This document shows, piece by piece, positions 1 to 9,205 of a stretch of 64,000 nt of DNA. The position numbers and the translations under genes are program-made. Below the pieces are notes generated by a model that was not told where the DNA came from, ran no database searches, and worked only from the letters and a program-made list of their open reading frames with translations. The DNA comes from Rhodopseudomonas sp. (lineage in GTDB: Bacteria; Pseudomonadota; Alphaproteobacteria; Rhizobiales; Xanthobacteraceae), in NCBI GenBank assembly GCA_016124795.1, contig WGNB01000028.1, positions 1-64,000 of the forward strand, given 5' to 3'. Position 1 is the first letter of the stretch, and every line of letters starts with the position of its first letter.

Positions 1-250
1 AGGCAATAGTCACCACGAAACCGCCGGTTCCCCGGCATTCCGCGCGCGGTGTTTGTAGGCTTGCTCCGCATCGCCCCCGGTGGTCCCAACATTTCAGGCC
101 CCCTTCGTTACCGAAGGCGAACCTAACCACCGCTGCGGGGCTTCCCTGAACGCGGCGGGGAACTCCATCGCCCTGGCGTTTCCCGAACCCTGGTATCGAG
201 TTCGTTCAACGGCAAGACTTCAGCCCCTTTGCACACGTCCATGTCCGCCC
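1..250. repeat. Dispersed Bradyrhizobium-type intergenic repeat (left end cut)
   Basis: No convincing reading frame is seen. The stretch around 30-70, containing CCGGCATTCCGCGCGCGGTG followed by TTTGTAGGC, resembles from memory a noncoding element repeated through Bradyrhizobium and Rhodopseudomonas genomes. The right boundary is a guess. Between here and the next repeat lies the 10-bp palindrome CCTAATTAGG (414-423) in an AT-richer patch that could be regulatory. The family assignment rests on recall, not on a search. Confidence 0.4.
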
Positions 251-448
251 CAGTGACCGCCTGATGGGCGGCCGGGACGATGCGGCTTGGACCGCTGCCG
301 GGGTCATTTGCGTCGCATCTCCGACACCCTCACCGGCCACCGCTCCCCGCCCCGCGTCTGACGACGCTGATCAAACGCCCCTCGGTAACGAGACGGGATG
401 ACGTGCTTATAGTCCTAATTAGGAATGTTGTCAAGAGACTTAATTCGC

Positions 449-548
449 CGTCATTCCGGGGCGCGCTGCAAGCGCGAACCCGGAATCCAGCGGCGCATGA
501 GGGCGTATCTGGATTCCGGGTTCTGGCTTCGCCAGGCCCGGAATGACG
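449..548. repeat. Palindromic intergenic repeat with CGTCATTCCGGG / CCCGGAATGACG ends
   Basis: The element begins CGTCATTCCGGG (449) and ends CCCGGAATGACG (548), which are exact reverse complements. Inside, CCCGGAATCCAG and CTGGATTCCGGG form a second inverted pair. Such nested palindromes are common between genes in Rhizobiales. It lies beyond the 3' end of the minus-strand polysaccharide operon and contains no gene. Confidence 0.75.
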
Positions 549-599
549 ATGATTGATGATTGAAGTGTGTGGCCGTCGTCCCAACGCACCACGTCTTGC

Positions 600-618
600 C
601 CTCTCCCCATGGGAGAGG
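600..618 (-). terminator. Hairpin after gmhA, possible terminator or small repeat
   Basis: CCTCTCCC (600-607) and GGGAGAGG (611-618) make a perfect 8-bp stem with a 3-nt loop, 22 nt past the gmhA stop on the minus strand. There is no U-run, so it could equally be one of the CCCTCTCCCC-type dispersed repeats of Rhizobiales. Confidence 0.4.
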
Positions 619-639
619 TGAAGCGTGGCAGCGCCGTGC

Positions 640-1221
640 TTACGTCACGAGGCCCAGTTCGAGCTCGAGCGCGCCGCACAGCATGTGGCCGAGCAGAATA
701 TGCATTTCCTGAATGCGCGCCGTGGTGTCGGACGGCACCACCAGCAGATGATCGGTCAGGCCGACCATCTCGCCGCCACCCTTGCCGGACAAGCCGGCGG
801 TGACGATCTTCATCGCGCGCGCCTGCTTCAGCGCCGCCGTGATGTTCGGGCTCTTGCCCGACGTCGAAATCGCCAGGACGACATCGCCTTCGCGGCCGAG
901 CGCCTCGATCTGGCGCGCGAAGATCCGGTCGAAGCCGAGATCGTTGCCGCAGGCGGTCAAGGCCGAACTGTCGGTGGTCAGCGCGATCGCGGCGATTGCC
1001 GCGCGGTTCTTGATGTAACGGATGCTCAGTTCGGTCGCGAGATGCTGGGCATCGGCGGCGCTGCCGCCATTGCCGAACATCATGATCTTGCCGCCATTGC
1101 GGATCGAGGCGACACAAGCCGCCAGCAGGCCGGCGAAAGCCCCGCCCAAGGCCGCTTCGGTGGCGCGCGCCACCGCGTTGTGTTCGGCGAATTCCGCCTT
1201 GAACATGCCCGCGACATCCAC
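640..1221 (-). CDS. gmhA: Phosphoheptose isomerase (SIS domain, GmhA family)
   Basis: Predicted sedoheptulose-7-phosphate isomerase, the first step of ADP/GDP-heptose synthesis for surface glycans. The protein is a single SIS domain of family length (about 193 aa). It has the glycine-rich substrate loop FGNGGSAADAQH, the AISTSGKSPN phosphate-binding segment and the late catalytic RIQEMHI segment. Start: GTG at 1221 is 8 nt after AGGGAG. GTG at 1230 and ATG at 1206 are alternatives. It is the last gene of the minus-strand glycan operon, 12 nt after the dehydratase. Its partner phosphatase gmhB lies 35 kb away at 35733, so heptose synthesis genes bracket the locus. GmhA-like and DiaA-like SIS proteins are similar; the length and RIQE motif favour GmhA. 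Confidence 0.88.
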   Translation of the reverse strand: MDVAGMFKAEFAEHNAVARATEAALGGAFAGLLAACVASIRNGGKIMMFGNGGSAADAQHLATELSIRYIKNRAAIAAIALTTDSSALTACGNDLGFDRIFARQIEALGREGDVVLAISTSGKSPNITAALKQARAMKIVTAGLSGKGGGEMVGLTDHLLVVPSDTTARIQEMHILLGHMLCGALELELGLVT

Positions 1222-1233
1222 TGGACGCACTCC

Positions 1234-3171
1234 CTAAGCGGCTTCGCCGTGAAACTCCGGCACCGCGACCCGCAACACTTCGTAAATGACCGATCGCTCG
1301 TGGCTCGACAGACCCTGCTCCAGCGCGCCGACCCAGCCCTTGATCTCGCTCAACGACGCGCGCACCGGCCTGGCGGCGACAATGCCGGGAATGCCGGTCT
1401 CGGTCATTTCCTCTTCCTGCGCGAACAGAATTTCATGCAGCCGCTCGCCCGGTCGAATGCCGGTGAATTCGATCTTGATATCCCGACCCGGTTCGAGACC
1501 CGACAGCCGGATGATCCGTTCGGCGAGATCGACGATCTTGACCGGTTGGCCCATGTTGAGGACGTAGACCGACACCTTGCCGTCATTGACGCCGAGCGCG
1601 TGCGTGGCCGAGGTGATGACCAGATCGCAGGCTTCGCGAATGGTCATGAAATAACGCACCATGTCCGGATGCGTCACGGTCACCGGGCCGCCGGCCTCGA
1701 TCTGCGCCTTGAACTTCGGCACCACCGAGCCATTCGACGCCAGCACATTGCCGAAACGCACCGAGATCAGCCGCATCGCCGGCTTGCCGCCGACGATGCC
1801 ATTGGCGCGATCGCGTTGCGTGCGTTCGACCATGTCGGCGTCGAGCGCCTCGCAATACATTTCGGCGAGCCGCTTGGTCGCGCCCAGCATCGACACCGGC
1901 TCGATCGCCTTGTCGGTCGAGATCATCACCATCGCGGTGGCGCCGGCGGCGGCGGCGGCATCGGCGACGTTGATCGAACCCATGACGTTGGTCTTGACGC
2001 CTTCGTCCCAGTCGCGCTCCAGGATCGGCACATGCTTCAAGGCGGCGGCGTGGAACACGATGTCCGGCTTGAACGACGAGATCAGATGCATGATGCGGTC
2101 GCGATCGCGGATGTCGGCGATGCGTCCCGAAATCTCCGCCTTGCTCTGCCGGCTGGCGAGCTTTTCCTGCACGGCGTGCAAAGCCGGTTCGGAATTTTCG
2201 ATCACCAGCAGCCGCGCCGCGCCGAAGGCGATCACGCGCTCGCAGATTTCCGAACCGATCGAACCGCCGCCGCCGGTCACCACCACCGACTTGCCGGCGA
2301 TGAAGGCCTCAAGCCGCTGGTAATCGATCTCGACGCTCGGCCGCAGCAACAGATCCTCGACCGAGACCGGCGCCAGTTGCACCGCCGTGCCGCCGGAATC
2401 GAGCGACGGCAACTGGCTCATGGTGACGCCAAGCCGGCGCGCCCGCATCAGAATGCTTTCCGGCCGCGCCGCCGGCGACAAGGCGGACGGCGTCATGATC
2501 AGCCGGGTGACGCGGGTCTGGCGGCTGGCGAGATCGGCCACCACGCCTTCAAGATCGTCGATATCGCCGAGCACCGGAATGCCGCGGATCGACTGGCCAC
2601 GGTCCGCCGACGACGGCGACAGAATGCCGACCGGCCAGATCTTCTTGACCGCGCCGCTTTCGATCGACCGCAGCAGCACTTCGGCGTCGGCGGTGCGGCC
2701 GACGATCAAGGTCGGCGTCGCATCGGCGATCCGCACCCGCTGCAATGTGCGGGCATAATGGAAATAGCGATAGACGACGCGGCCGCCGCCGAGGAAGAAC
2801 ATCTGCAAGACCCAATAGAGCATGATGGTGATCTTGCCGAAGAAGAATTCGCCGTAGATGTTCGGCGACAGCAACACGTAATCCAGCGCCACCAGCGACA
2901 CCGCCAGCACGGTCGAGGCGCGGAAGATGTTGTAAAGATCGGGCACCGAGGTGAAGCGCCATTTGTTCCGGTGCAGGCCGAACAGGAAATAGACGCAGCC
3001 GGCGTAAACCAGGAAGCACGGCAGGAAGATTTCGAGGCCCGCGACCTTGGCCGCCAGCCGCGAATCCTCGAAGCGCACGACAAAGGTGACGAGAATGGCC
3101 GCCGCCGTGGCGATGAGATCGTGCAACACGATCAGATACTGGCGCGGTGTCAGAAATGTCATCCGTTTCAT
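1234..3171 (-). CDS. Membrane-bound nucleoside-diphosphate-sugar 4,6-dehydratase (CapD/WbpM family)
   Basis: Predicted UDP-HexNAc 4,6-dehydratase/epimerase supplying a deoxyamino sugar to the polysaccharide. The protein has about 645 aa. It starts with four hydrophobic segments (residues about 10-130), then a CoA-binding-like region (about 150-250), then the Rossmann dehydratase domain with VVTGGGGSIGSE near residue 300 and ISTDKAIEPVSMLGATKR. The usual catalytic Tyr position is Met, as is normal for this family, and the Lys is kept. Start: ATG at 3171 overlaps the TGA of the upstream glycosyltransferase (ATGA), so the longer open frame to 3390 is not used. Substrate specificity (UDP-GlcNAc type) is inferred from the family. 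Confidence 0.9.
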   Translation of the reverse strand: MKRMTFLTPRQYLIVLHDLIATAAAILVTFVVRFEDSRLAAKVAGLEIFLPCFLVYAGCVYFLFGLHRNKWRFTSVPDLYNIFRASTVLAVSLVALDYVLLSPNIYGEFFFGKITIMLYWVLQMFFLGGGRVVYRYFHYARTLQRVRIADATPTLIVGRTADAEVLLRSIESGAVKKIWPVGILSPSSADRGQSIRGIPVLGDIDDLEGVVADLASRQTRVTRLIMTPSALSPAARPESILMRARRLGVTMSQLPSLDSGGTAVQLAPVSVEDLLLRPSVEIDYQRLEAFIAGKSVVVTGGGGSIGSEICERVIAFGAARLLVIENSEPALHAVQEKLASRQSKAEISGRIADIRDRDRIMHLISSFKPDIVFHAAALKHVPILERDWDEGVKTNVMGSINVADAAAAAGATAMVMISTDKAIEPVSMLGATKRLAEMYCEALDADMVERTQRDRANGIVGGKPAMRLISVRFGNVLASNGSVVPKFKAQIEAGGPVTVTHPDMVRYFMTIREACDLVITSATHALGVNDGKVSVYVLNMGQPVKIVDLAERIIRLSGLEPGRDIKIEFTGIRPGERLHEILFAQEEEMTETGIPGIVAARPVRASLSEIKGWVGALEQGLSSHERSVIYEVLRVAVPEFHGEAA

Positions 3172-3926
3172 GTCGCGGATTTCCAGGATGAACGCAGCTT
3201 CACGCTTCGCGCTGGCAGCCGCAGATAAGTGGTCGCGAAGGCATAGAAATACCAGCGCAGATAAGCCGGCAGCCAGGTTATCACATGGAAGCGGCTGGCG
3301 CCCTTGGTGCGCTCGAACCACTGCGCCGGCACTTCGGCGACCGGCCACCGCAACCGATGGCATTTCACCAAGAGTTCGATGCTGTAGCAAAAGCCGCTGT
3401 CGGACTCGACAGCGATGCCGTCGATGACGCGGCGCGAGAACAGCCGGAAGCCGCTGGTCGGATCGTGACTCGGCAGCATCGCGAAATAATAGAGCGTGAA
3501 GGCCCCGACCCGCGCCAGCACCGCTTTGAGCCAGGGGCAGCCGACCATGCAGCCGCCCGGCATGAAGCGGCTGGCGCAGACGATGTCGGCGCCGGCCATC
3601 GCCTTGTCGACCATCGTGTCGATGATCGGGCCGTTGAAGTCGTCGTCGGCGGGAAACACCATGACATATGGCGCGCGGCTGGCGGCAAAGCCGGCCATGA
3701 TCGCACCATGCGCGCCGCGACCGGGATTGCGGACATACTCGATCGTCAGGCCCTCGACCTTGTCCGGATTATCCCGGATCGCGGTCAACGTATCGTCGTC
3801 CGGCAGATCGTAGCAGATCAGAATGCGCGACGGCGTGCGCACATGCTGACGCAGCGCGCCAAGCGTCGCCAGAATGTTGCCGCCTTCATTGTAAACCGGG
3901 ATCACGATATCGAGCCGCGCCGTCAT
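3168..3926 (-). CDS. Family 2 glycosyltransferase (dolichol-phosphate-mannose-synthase-like)
   Basis: A soluble 252-aa GT-A glycosyltransferase. The N-terminus LDIVIPVYNEGGNI is the nucleotide-sugar fold start. FPADDDF carries the DXD-like metal motif at about residue 95, and SGFRLFSRR with a following Trp-rich stretch matches the DPM1-like subgroup. It lacks C-terminal membrane helices. It likely transfers a sugar to a lipid carrier or glycan intermediate. It is translationally coupled to the downstream dehydratase by a 4-nt ATGA overlap. Donor and acceptor cannot be read from the sequence. Confidence 0.88.
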   Translation of the reverse strand: MTARLDIVIPVYNEGGNILATLGALRQHVRTPSRILICYDLPDDDTLTAIRDNPDKVEGLTIEYVRNPGRGAHGAIMAGFAASRAPYVMVFPADDDFNGPIIDTMVDKAMAGADIVCASRFMPGGCMVGCPWLKAVLARVGAFTLYYFAMLPSHDPTSGFRLFSRRVIDGIAVESDSGFCYSIELLVKCHRLRWPVAEVPAQWFERTKGASRFHVITWLPAYLRWYFYAFATTYLRLPARSVKLRSSWKSAT

Positions 3927-4025
3927 ACTATCTCGCTATCTCGACATTCTGCTGACGCATGGTGTGATCCGGAATTCGGCGCCGGCCGGGACCATGTCCG
4001 GGCCGGGCAAAGGCGGGATGGCGAA

Positions 4026-5267
4026 CTAGTACACGACATTCGCGTTTTTAAGGTAGCCCCAGACATCGACCACCGGCTTGCCCTTGAAATCGGCCGTCGC
4101 ATAGGCCGAGTGCGGCGTGCACAGGATCAGAATGTCGCTGCGTTCGACCACCTCGCCGAGCGGCTTGAGCGCCGGATCGGTTGTCACGAAGGGATCGGTG
4201 GTCAGCACGTCCTTGGCCGTCATGTGCAAAGCGCGCTTGAGCTTGTAGCTCAGCGACGACCGGGTATCGTCGATCTCGGCCTTGAAGGCCATGCCGAGCA
4301 GACCGACGGTCATGTTCGGCAGATCATGGGCATGCTTCAGGTCGTCGACGATTTGCAGCACCAGACCTTCATTGACCTGCATCGCGGCATGGCCAAGGCC
4401 GAACTGATTGCGCGAATAGGCGGCGAGCTGCATCGTGTCCTTGAACAGGCAGGGACCGGCCGAGAAGCCCGGCCCGGGAAAGCTGCGGGCGCGCGGATAA
4501 TTGTGCTTCATCGCCTTCATCACCGCCTGATAGTCGGCGCCGGCCTGCTTGGCGATCATGTAGAACTGGTTGCTCGCGGCGAATTCGATGTAGCGATAGG
4601 CATTGTTGAACAGCTTGGCGAACTCGGCTTCCAGCGGCTTGACAATGACCAGTTCGGGCGCGATCCGGCGGAACAGATCGGCGGCCTCCTGCTCGGCCTC
4701 GGGCGTGGTGCCGGACACGATCTGCGGCATCGAACCGAGTTCCTTGACGCCGTAGCCCTGCACGACGCGCTCCGGGCAGAAGGCGATCCGGTTCTTGCGG
4801 CCGAGCCGCTTGAGGTGACTGGCCAGCCAGTCGGTCGTGCCGGGATAGACCGTCGAGCGCAGCACGATCAGCTGGTCGTCGCCGATATGCGGCAGCACGC
4901 CGTCGAAGAAACGCTGCACCGCGCCATGCACCGGGTTGAGAAACTCGTCGACCGGCGTGCCGATGGTCACGATCACCGGACCGGTCTTGGCGATACCCTC
5001 GGCCGAGGCGGTGAAGACCAGCTTGTTGGCGGCGAGCGCCTTGGTCAGCAGCGGCGCGGCGTCATATTCGATGAACGGCAGGTGGCCGGCGCGCAACTGG
5101 TCGAGCGCGGCCTGGTTGAGGTCGTTGATATTGACCGTCATGCCGGACTCGGCGAAGGCCAGCACCAGCGGAATGCCGACATGACCGGCGCCGCCGACCA
5201 CGGTGAGGTCGACCACGGCGCTGGTCGCCGGGGTGGCGGTCGCGGGGTTGGCGATCGGTTGGGTCAA
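4026..5267 (-). CDS. UDP-sugar 6-dehydrogenase (UDP-ManNAcA / UDP-glucose dehydrogenase family)
   Basis: An NAD-dependent enzyme oxidising the C6 hydroxyl of a UDP-sugar to a uronic acid. The N-terminal Rossmann motif VVGGAGHVG, the central helix, and the catalytic cysteine in SAGPCLFKDT (about residue 273) are present; 413 aa is family length. The GPCLFKD form resembles WecC-type UDP-ManNAc dehydrogenases more than UDP-glucose dehydrogenases, but a UDP-glucose role would feed the UDP-xylose synthase at 6429. Start: TTG at 5267, chosen because AGGAAGGA lies 6 nt upstream; no ATG precedes the Rossmann motif. A TATAAT hexamer on the same strand (5306-5311) may give this gene its own promoter. 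Confidence 0.9.
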   Translation of the reverse strand: MTQPIANPATATPATSAVVDLTVVGGAGHVGIPLVLAFAESGMTVNINDLNQAALDQLRAGHLPFIEYDAAPLLTKALAANKLVFTASAEGIAKTGPVIVTIGTPVDEFLNPVHGAVQRFFDGVLPHIGDDQLIVLRSTVYPGTTDWLASHLKRLGRKNRIAFCPERVVQGYGVKELGSMPQIVSGTTPEAEQEAADLFRRIAPELVIVKPLEAEFAKLFNNAYRYIEFAASNQFYMIAKQAGADYQAVMKAMKHNYPRARSFPGPGFSAGPCLFKDTMQLAAYSRNQFGLGHAAMQVNEGLVLQIVDDLKHAHDLPNMTVGLLGMAFKAEIDDTRSSLSYKLKRALHMTAKDVLTTDPFVTTDPALKPLGEVVERSDILILCTPHSAYATADFKGKPVVDVWGYLKNANVVY

Positions 5268-5305
5268 CGGCTGTCCTTCCTGAAAGTCCGACTGATATTC
5301 CGACT

Positions 5306-5311
5306 ATTATA
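5306..5311 (-). promoter_or_regulatory. Possible -10 box for the UDP-sugar dehydrogenase
   Basis: Read on the minus strand the bases are TATAAT, about 40 nt before the TTG start at 5267 and inside the 90-nt gap after the GDP-fucose synthase gene. No good -35 box is seen 17 nt upstream. Two AGTCGGA direct repeats follow it. Confidence 0.3.
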
Positions 5312-5355
5312 ATGTCAGGCCGCGATTTCGCGCATTTGCCCGGCTTTTTGCGTTG

Positions 5356-6315
5356 TCATGCCGCCGTTCGCCGGCCCCCACGCAGAAAATCTGCATAAGC
5401 CGCCGCCAGCCCGTCACGCAACGAAATCTTTGCCGACCAGCCGAGGCGGTTGATCTTGCCAACATCGAGCAGCTTGCGCGGCGCGCCATCCGGGCGGGAA
5501 TGATCGAATACAATTTTACCGCGAAAATCGACGATTTCCGCGACCAGACTGGCGAATTCCGCGATGGTCACATCCTGCCCGGTGCCGACATTGAGGAATC
5601 CGGGCGCCGAATGGTGCTTCATCACGAAAACGCAGGCATCGGCCAGATCGTCGGCCGACAGGAATTCGCGGCGCGGCGCGCCGGTCCCCCAGACGGTGAC
5701 GGTCGGCGCACCGGTCAGTTTGGCTTCGTGGAAACGCCGGATCAGCGCCGCCGGGACATGGCCGTTTTCGGGGTGATAATTGTCGCCGGGGCCATACAGA
5801 TTGGTCGGCATCACCGAAACGAAATCGGCGCCGTGCTGCCGGCGATAGGCGTCGCACAGCTTGATCGCGGCGATCTTGGCGACGGCGTACCATTCATTGG
5901 TCGGCTCGAGCGGGCCGGTCAGCAGCGCGTCCTCGGTGATCGGCTGCGGCGCCAGCTTGGGATAAATGCAGGACGAGCCGAGCGACAACAGCTTGCCAAC
6001 GCCGACGCGGAACGCGCCGCGAATGACGTTGAGGCCGATGGCCAGATTGTCGGCGATGAAATCGGCGGGATAGGCGTCGTTGGCGTGAATGCCGCCGACA
6101 TGGCCGGCGGCGAGGAACACCGCGTCCGGCCGGGTCTCGGCCAGAAACGCCTCGGTGGCGGCCTGGTCGGTGAGGTCGAGCACGGCCCGGTCGGCGGTGA
6201 CGATCTCGCACCCCTCGCGCGCCAGCCGCCGCACCAGCGCCGAACCGGCCATGCCCCGGTGGCCGGCGACGTAAACCCGCTTGCCGGCAAGATCGAACAG
6301 AAGTGGCGGGGTCAT
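5356..6315 (-). CDS. fcl: GDP-L-fucose synthase (epimerase-reductase)
   Basis: An NADPH-dependent epimerase-reductase turning GDP-4-keto-6-deoxy-mannose into GDP-L-fucose. It has the short-chain dehydrogenase N-terminus [13 protein letters not shown], the SSCIYP loop carrying the catalytic Ser/Cys, and the YAVAK form of the YxxxK motif in [13 protein letters not shown]; 319 aa is standard. ATG start at 6315. No GDP-mannose 4,6-dehydratase, which makes its substrate, is present in the window, so that gene must lie elsewhere or the substrate differs. It sits between two other nucleotide-sugar genes on the same strand. Confidence 0.92.
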   Translation of the reverse strand: MTPPLLFDLAGKRVYVAGHRGMAGSALVRRLAREGCEIVTADRAVLDLTDQAATEAFLAETRPDAVFLAAGHVGGIHANDAYPADFIADNLAIGLNVIRGAFRVGVGKLLSLGSSCIYPKLAPQPITEDALLTGPLEPTNEWYAVAKIAAIKLCDAYRRQHGADFVSVMPTNLYGPGDNYHPENGHVPAALIRRFHEAKLTGAPTVTVWGTGAPRREFLSADDLADACVFVMKHHSAPGFLNVGTGQDVTIAEFASLVAEIVDFRGKIVFDHSRPDGAPRKLLDVGKINRLGWSAKISLRDGLAAAYADFLRGGRRTAA

Positions 6316-6428
6316 GTCGCTGTCACGGTCGCTGCGGGTCGTTTACGGGGCGGACGATGGCTCTGGGCCGGACCGACGCCGGCGCTCGCCCCTATAACCC
6401 ATCTGACGCCCGTATGCAGCCCCGCGCT

Positions 6429-7415
6429 TCAATCTCCGGCTGCGCCGGCGATCAATTCGCGCGCGGCCTTGTCGGCCAGCATGGTTTCGAAATAAGCGAT
6501 GGTGCGGCCGAGCCCTTCGCGCAACGCAACCTTCGGCGCCCAGGACAGATGCCGGCTGGCGAGCGCGATATCCGGCCGGCGCTGGCGCGGATCGTTTTCC
6601 GGCAACGGACAATGCACCAGCCGGGAGGCCGAGCCGGTCAGGTCGATCACGGTCGCGGCCAGCTCCAGCATCGACACCTCGACCGGATTGCCGATATTGA
6701 TCGGCCCGGTCACGTCGTCGCCGGTCGCCATCAGCCGGATCAGCGCCTCGATCATATCGTCGACATAACAGAACGACCGGGTCTGGGCGCCGTCGCCGTA
6801 AATCGAGATGTCGCGGCCGAGCAGCGCCTGAACGATGAAGTTCGACACCACCCGGCCGTCGAACGGATGCATCCGCGGCCCGTAGGTGTTGAAGATGCGC
6901 GCGACCTTGATGCGCAACCGGTGCTGCCGGTGATAGTCGAAGAACAAGGTCTCGGCGCAGCGCTTGCCCTCGTCGTAGCAGGAACGCGGCCCGACCGGAT
7001 TAACGTGCCCCCAATAGCTTTCCGGCTGCGGATGCACATCCGGGTCGCCGTACACCTCCGAGGTCGAGGCTTGCAGAATCCTCGCCTTCACGCGCTTGGC
7101 CAGACCCAGCATGTTGATCGCGCCATGCACGCTGGTCTTGGTGGTCTGCACCGGATCGCGCTGGTAATGAATCGGCGATGCCGGACAGGCGAGATTGTAG
7201 ACCTCGTCGACCTCGACATAGAGCGGGAAAGTCACGTCGTGGCGCAGCAACTCGAAGTTCTTGCAGTCAAGCAGATGCTCGATGTTGCGACGCGCGCCGG
7301 TGAAGAAATTATCGGCGCAGATTACATCGGCCCCGGTCGCCACCAGCCGATCGCATAAATGCGAACCGAGAAAGCCGGCGCCACCGGTCACCAGAATACG
7401 TTTTTGCAAATGCAT
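6429..7415 (-). CDS. UDP-glucuronate decarboxylase (UDP-xylose synthase family)
   Basis: An NAD-dependent extended short-chain dehydrogenase predicted to decarboxylate UDP-glucuronate to UDP-xylose. The family signature is clear: [12 protein letters not shown] at the N-terminus, [12 protein letters not shown], then [15 protein letters not shown] followed by ESYWGHVNP and the catalytic SCYDEGKR, with the late Arg in RPDIALA. Its 328 aa is the usual bacterial length and lacks the membrane anchor of animal enzymes. Start ATG at 7415. It lies 38 nt after the carbamoyltransferase gene in the same operon. The UDP-sugar dehydrogenase at 4026 could supply its substrate if it acts on UDP-glucose. Confidence 0.92.
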   Translation of the reverse strand: MHLQKRILVTGGAGFLGSHLCDRLVATGADVICADNFFTGARRNIEHLLDCKNFELLRHDVTFPLYVEVDEVYNLACPASPIHYQRDPVQTTKTSVHGAINMLGLAKRVKARILQASTSEVYGDPDVHPQPESYWGHVNPVGPRSCYDEGKRCAETLFFDYHRQHRLRIKVARIFNTYGPRMHPFDGRVVSNFIVQALLGRDISIYGDGAQTRSFCYVDDMIEALIRLMATGDDVTGPINIGNPVEVSMLELAATVIDLTGSASRLVHCPLPENDPRQRRPDIALASRHLSWAPKVALREGLGRTIAYFETMLADKAARELIAGAAGD

Positions 7416-7453
7416 CGATCACCTATGCGTCGAGCGCAACCGCCCGGGCGGGT

Positions 7454-9205
7454 TCAGGCCTGCACCGGCCGGTCAATCGCGAGGTCGCCGAGCACCAGCC
7501 CATCCATCCGGGTGCGCAGGAAGCAGTCGAGCGCCTCGCCCGGCGTATTGACGATCGGCTCGTTCTCGTTGAACGACGTATTGAGCAGCATCGGCACGCC
7601 GGTCAGGTCGCGGAACGCCGCGATCAGCCGATGAAAGCGCGGATTGGCGCGGGCCGAAACGGTTTGCGGCCGGCCGGTGCCGTCGACATGGCAGACCGCC
7701 GGAATGAAAGCACGCTTGTCCGGCCTGACCGGCAAGACCTGCGACATGAACGGCACCGGCGCGTCGTCCTCGAACCAGTCACCCACCGCCTCCTGCAGCA
7801 CCGACGGCGCGAACGGACGAAACGACTCACGGCGCTTGATCTTGTCGTTAAGGATCGCCTTCATGTCGGCGCGGCGCGGATCGGCCAGGATCGAACGATG
7901 GCCGAGCGCCCGCGGCCCCCATTCGGCGCGGCCCTGAAACCAGCCGATGACCTTGCCGTCGGCGATCGCCTGCGCGACATGCCGGCACAAGGCCTCCTCG
8001 TCGTTGAAGCGATGCAACCGGCATCCGCCGTCGGCCAGAACGAAGCGCGCATCATCGACGGCGCGCGATATCGCGCCGGCATCGCCGTCCGGCCCCCAGT
8101 AAGCGTGATCCATCGCGAAAGCGCGCGCGCCGCCCAGCCGGTGCCAGACGGCAAAGGCGGCGCCCGGCGCGCCGCCGGCATCGCCCGCCGCCGCCGCGAC
8201 ATAAAGATGACGGAACGGCGTCATTTTCCGGATCTTGCCGTTGGCGGCGGAATTCATCGCGCAACCGCCGGCGAGCGCGAGATTGCCGAGACCGGTTCGG
8301 CGCTGCACGGCCGCGAGCAGCGCGAACAAGGCTTCCTCGTAGATCGCCTGAACCGATGCAGCGAGATCGGCATGACGCGCCGTCAAAGCCTCATGCGCGG
8401 ACCGGCGCGGTCCGAGCAGGTCCTCGAGCGTCGGCGTGAATAGATCGTCAAAGGCCGGCGCGCCGTCCGACCATGACAAGGCAATGGCTTCGCGGTGATG
8501 GCGGAAGAACGACTGATCGAGCCGATAGCGGCCGTCGCCATCGATCCGCACGATCCGACGCATCGCGTCGCGATAACGCGGCGCGCCATAGGGCGCGAGC
8601 CCCATGACTTTGTATTCGTCGCCGTAATGCGCAAAGCCGAGATATTGCGTCAACGCCTGATAGAACAGGCCGAGCGAATGCGGAAAGCCGATCCACCCGT
8701 CGACGGCCAGCGCCGTGCCCTCGCCGACGCCCCAGGCCGCGCTCGCAAAATCGCCGAAGCCGTCGATCGACATCGCCACCGCGTCGTGAAACGGCGAAAC
8801 GTGAAAGGCCGACGACAGATGCGCCAGATGATGTTCGACGCGGTGCAACTGGCCGCGAAACGGCTGACTTGGAAAATGCCGCGCCAGCATGACCGGCAGG
8901 CTTTCACGCGCGCCGCGATTGCGCCAACGGTGACGCAGCAGAGCGACCGCCGGCTTTTGCATCAGCACGAATTTGAGTTTGCCGGCCAGATGCGCGCGGT
9001 TGTTCTGATTGACCGCGATGTGATCGACATCGGCGAGCGTCACGCCGGCCTGTCGCAGACACCAGGCGATCGCCTGCGCCGGAAAACCGGCCCAATGCTT
9101 GACGCGGGTGAAGCGTTCTTCCTCGACCGCGGCGACCAGCTTGCCATCGCGCAGCAAGGCCGCCGCGGAGTCGGCGTGATAGGCGTTGATGCCGAGGATA
9201 ATCAA
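7454..9205 (-). CDS. O-carbamoyltransferase (NodU/CmcH/TobZ family)
   Basis: Predicted to carbamoylate a hydroxyl of the sugar chain, using carbamoyl phosphate and ATP. The N-terminal half has [16 protein letters not shown] and the metal-binding [13 protein letters not shown] segment, typical of the Kae1-like fold. The C-terminal half has the YrdC-like [15 protein letters not shown] motif and a following [14 protein letters not shown]. Length 583 aa, matching the family. Start: TTG at 9205 overlaps the methyltransferase stop (TTGA). The family includes NodU, which modifies Nod factors, but this gene is in a polysaccharide operon and a capsular or O-antigen sugar is the likelier acceptor. Confidence 0.92.
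   Translation of the reverse strand: MIILGINAYHADSAAALLRDGKLVAAVEEERFTRVKHWAGFPAQAIAWCLRQAGVTLADVDHIAVNQNNRAHLAGKLKFVLMQKPAVALLRHRWRNRGARESLPVMLARHFPSQPFRGQLHRVEHHLAHLSSAFHVSPFHDAVAMSIDGFGDFASAAWGVGEGTALAVDGWIGFPHSLGLFYQALTQYLGFAHYGDEYKVMGLAPYGAPRYRDAMRRIVRIDGDGRYRLDQSFFRHHREAIALSWSDGAPAFDDLFTPTLEDLLGPRRSAHEALTARHADLAASVQAIYEEALFALLAAVQRRTGLGNLALAGGCAMNSAANGKIRKMTPFRHLYVAAAAGDAGGAPGAAFAVWHRLGGARAFAMDHAYWGPDGDAGAISRAVDDARFVLADGGCRLHRFNDEEALCRHVAQAIADGKVIGWFQGRAEWGPRALGHRSILADPRRADMKAILNDKIKRRESFRPFAPSVLQEAVGDWFEDDAPVPFMSQVLPVRPDKRAFIPAVCHVDGTGRPQTVSARANPRFHRLIAAFRDLTGVPMLLNTSFNENEPIVNTPGEALDCFLRTRMDGLVLGDLAIDRPVQA

Noticed and set aside
1..250. rRNA, RNase P RNA or tmRNA fragment
   Set aside because: None of the conserved core sequences of these RNAs could be recognised on either strand; a dispersed repeat fits better.
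625..3228. Long open plus-strand frame antisense to gmhA and the dehydratase gene
   Set aside because: The translation is Arg/His/Ala/Asp-rich with no domain, and it mirrors two clear genes on the other strand. High GC makes such shadows common; the same applies to plus-strand frames at 3285-5312 and 25703-28657 and minus-strand 47726-49297.
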